Source: Nitriliruptorales bacterium (GTDB lineage Bacteria > Actinomycetota > Nitriliruptoria > Nitriliruptorales > Nitriliruptoraceae). From it: a DNA stretch of 5,895 nt. The DNA lies in assembly GCA_030835875.1 (NCBI GenBank), contig JAURQY010000072.1:1-5895 (forward strand), in the 5' to 3' direction. Position 1 is the stretch's first letter. Each line of letters opens with the position of its first letter. Positions 4,960-5,895 of this stretch are shown piece after piece. The notes under the pieces were generated by a model that had not been told where the DNA came from, made no database searches, and worked only from the letters and a program-made list of their open reading frames with translations. Position numbers and translations under genes: made by a program.

Positions 4960-5490
4960 TCAGCGCTGGCGCCAGCTCCGCTTGCCGGCATCGGCGAGCC
5001 GCTCGCTGCGCGGCTCAGCGCGTGCGGCCGCGACCGCCGCGGCTTCCTCGTCGGAGAGCGGCTGCGAGCCCTCCCCCGCCGAGACGGACTTCAGGTAGGT
5101 CCGGCCGTCGTTGCGGCCCGTGATGGACGTGATGACGACCCCGTCCCCGTGCTCGTCGAGCAGCGCCGCCGAGAACGACTGTGCGCCACCGATCTCGGCG
5201 TACGCGTCGTAGCGGACCACCCCGATGCGGCCGAGCGTCCGCTGGACCGACGCCGCGACGCCCTCGCTGTGCATGCGGGCCTCAGCGACCGTCGCGTCGA
5301 GTTCGTCCTGTCGCCGCCGCAGCCGAGCGAGTGTCGCGACGACGTCCACCTCCACGCCGTCGAGCGCTCGGCGCTGGTCGGCCGTGAGACGGCGCAGGCG
5401 GAGGGCGAGGACCCCGACGGCGACCACGAGGAGCACGACCAGCACCGTCAGGACGATGATGGCGACGACGACCGGATCGGACAGCGACAT
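4960..5490 (-). CDS. DUF4446 family membrane-anchored protein
   Basis: Function unknown. The 176-residue protein has a short N-terminus, one strong transmembrane segment (about 7-30, Val/Leu/Ile-rich), and an Arg-rich boundary (31-41). The boundary predicts a cytoplasmic C-terminal part. Residues 42-85 look like a coiled coil. The conserved DUF4446 block follows: IGVVRYDAYAEIGGAQSFS (89-107), ALLDEHGDGVVITSI (109-123), a GR and a YLKSV stretch. The Glu/Arg-rich tail is likely disordered. The family recurs in Actinobacteria and Firmicutes, without a known activity that I can cite. ATG 5490 is chosen because a GAGG lies 5 bases upstream and the membrane segment then starts at residue 7; a much longer in-frame reading to 5763 is only the antisense-side shadow of purC. 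It is between purC (59 bases upstream) and pheA (38 bases downstream). Confidence 0.85.
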   Translation of the reverse strand: MSLSDPVVVAIIVLTVLVVLLVVAVGVLALRLRRLTADQRRALDGVEVDVVATLARLRRRQDELDATVAEARMHSEGVAASVQRTLGRIGVVRYDAYAEIGGAQSFSAALLDEHGDGVVITSITGRNDGRTYLKSVSAGEGSQPLSDEEAAAVAAARAEPRSERLADAGKRSWRQR

Positions 5491-5549
5491 GCGGGCCTCG
5501 TGCAGGGGGGCGGTCGCCGCGGCGGGACGGGTGCTGCGGCTGCGCGAAT

Positions 5550-5895
5550 CTAGCCGTCGGCCGTCGCGGCCCCACCCGGCCACCAGACCGAGAACGACGA
5601 CCCGGTGATGCGCTCGTAGGCATCGACGTACCGCGCTCGCGTCGCCGCGACGACGTCGTCGGGCAGTGCCGGTGCCGGCTGCCGTCGGTCCCAACCCGTC
5701 GCGCTCACGTGGTCGCGCACGTACTGCTTGTCGAAGCTCGGCGGCGAGCCACCCGGAGCCCACCTGTCGGCGGGCCAGTAGCGCGATGAGTCGGGCGTGA
5801 GGACCTCGTCGACGAGGAGCAGCTCCTGGCCACCGGCTCCGTCGTCGACGAGTCCGAACTCGAGCTTCGTGTCGGCGAGGATCAGTCCGACCGAC
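5550..5895 (-). CDS. purC: SAICAR synthase, C-terminal part (cut by window edge)
   Basis: Phosphoribosylaminoimidazole-succinocarboxamide synthase, the purine step that joins aspartate to CAIR with ATP. Only the last 114 codons are present, ending at TAG 5552-5550, with the rest beyond the right edge. The frame is set by GLILADTKLEFG near the edge, which is the PurC signature (D-x-K-x-E-F-G). It is followed by DEVLTPDSSRYWP, where the catalytic and substrate residues of the family lie, and SFDKQYVRDHV. The C-terminus YVDAYERITG is typical of the longer PurC form found in Actinobacteria and fungi. It is upstream of the DUF4446 gene on the same strand with a 59-base gap and no visible terminator, so read-through into DUF4446-pheA is possible. 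Confidence 0.94.
   Translation of the reverse strand, partial: SVGLILADTKLEFGLVDDGAGGQELLLVDEVLTPDSSRYWPADRWAPGGSPPSFDKQYVRDHVSATGWDRRQPAPALPDDVVAATRARYVDAYERITGSSFSVWWPGGAATADG

Noticed and set aside
4056..5098. Plus-strand open frames opposite pheA and DUF4446 (279 and 307 codons)
   Set aside because: These are antisense shadows of genes whose motifs are unambiguous on the minus strand. They have no recognisable domains or ribosome binding sites.
5491..5549. Promoter or terminator between purC and the DUF4446 gene
   Set aside because: The 59-base gap is GC-rich and shows only the GAGG ribosome binding site. There is no TANNNT at a sensible distance and no stable hairpin.

Overview
The window is about 5.9 kb of very GC-rich DNA. 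Codons end almost always in G or C, and Asp, Glu, Ala, Arg and Val are abundant. The families present and the gene neighbourhood (serS, pheA, a DUF4446 gene and tRNA genes together) point to a high-GC Gram-positive bacterium (Actinomycetota). An Acidimicrobiia- or Nitriliruptoria-like lineage is a guess that the sequence alone cannot confirm. Almost every base is assigned to a gene or a short leader, and no mobile element, CRISPR array or toxin-antitoxin pair is visible.

Layout. The 5' part of serS (seryl-tRNA synthetase) runs leftward off the left edge (1-456, minus). A 288-base divergent intergenic region (457-744) carries a cobalamin riboswitch reading rightward. Next is a plus-strand ABC importer operon: btuF-like lipoprotein (745-1737), btuC-like permease (1793-2833) and btuD-like ATPase (2830-3708). 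It closes with a GC hairpin over the btuD stop. The rest is on the minus strand. Read in its own direction (right to left) it is the 3' end of purC (5550-5895), a DUF4446 membrane protein (4960-5490), pheA (3977-4921), tRNA-Ser(GCT) (3833-3922) and tRNA-Arg(ACG) (3734-3808).

How the parts work together. The importer genes alone would leave the substrate open among cobalamin, haem and Fe-siderophores. The cobalamin aptamer in the btuF leader makes B12 the best assignment: BtuF binds corrinoid outside the membrane, BtuC forms the channel, BtuD powers transport, and high internal B12 shuts the operon. The leader shows a detailed expression platform. A 10-bp hairpin buries the btuF Shine-Dalgarno sequence, and an 8-bp alternative helix would disrupt it. 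The minus-strand genes are housekeeping genes for purine synthesis, phenylalanine synthesis and tRNA supply or charging.

Most notable observations. First, the translational switch in the btuF leader. Second, a very strong inverted repeat (16 bp perfect outer stem plus 8 bp inner stem) between btuF and btuC that covers the only visible btuC start codons. Third, an ATGA overlap at the btuF stop that opens a 49-codon frame which is not the btuC frame. This is either a coupling or leader ORF, or the sign of a one-base indel in a region prone to sequencing error. I do not see a wholly new biological system. The genes are recognisable, and the novelty is in the regulatory architecture.
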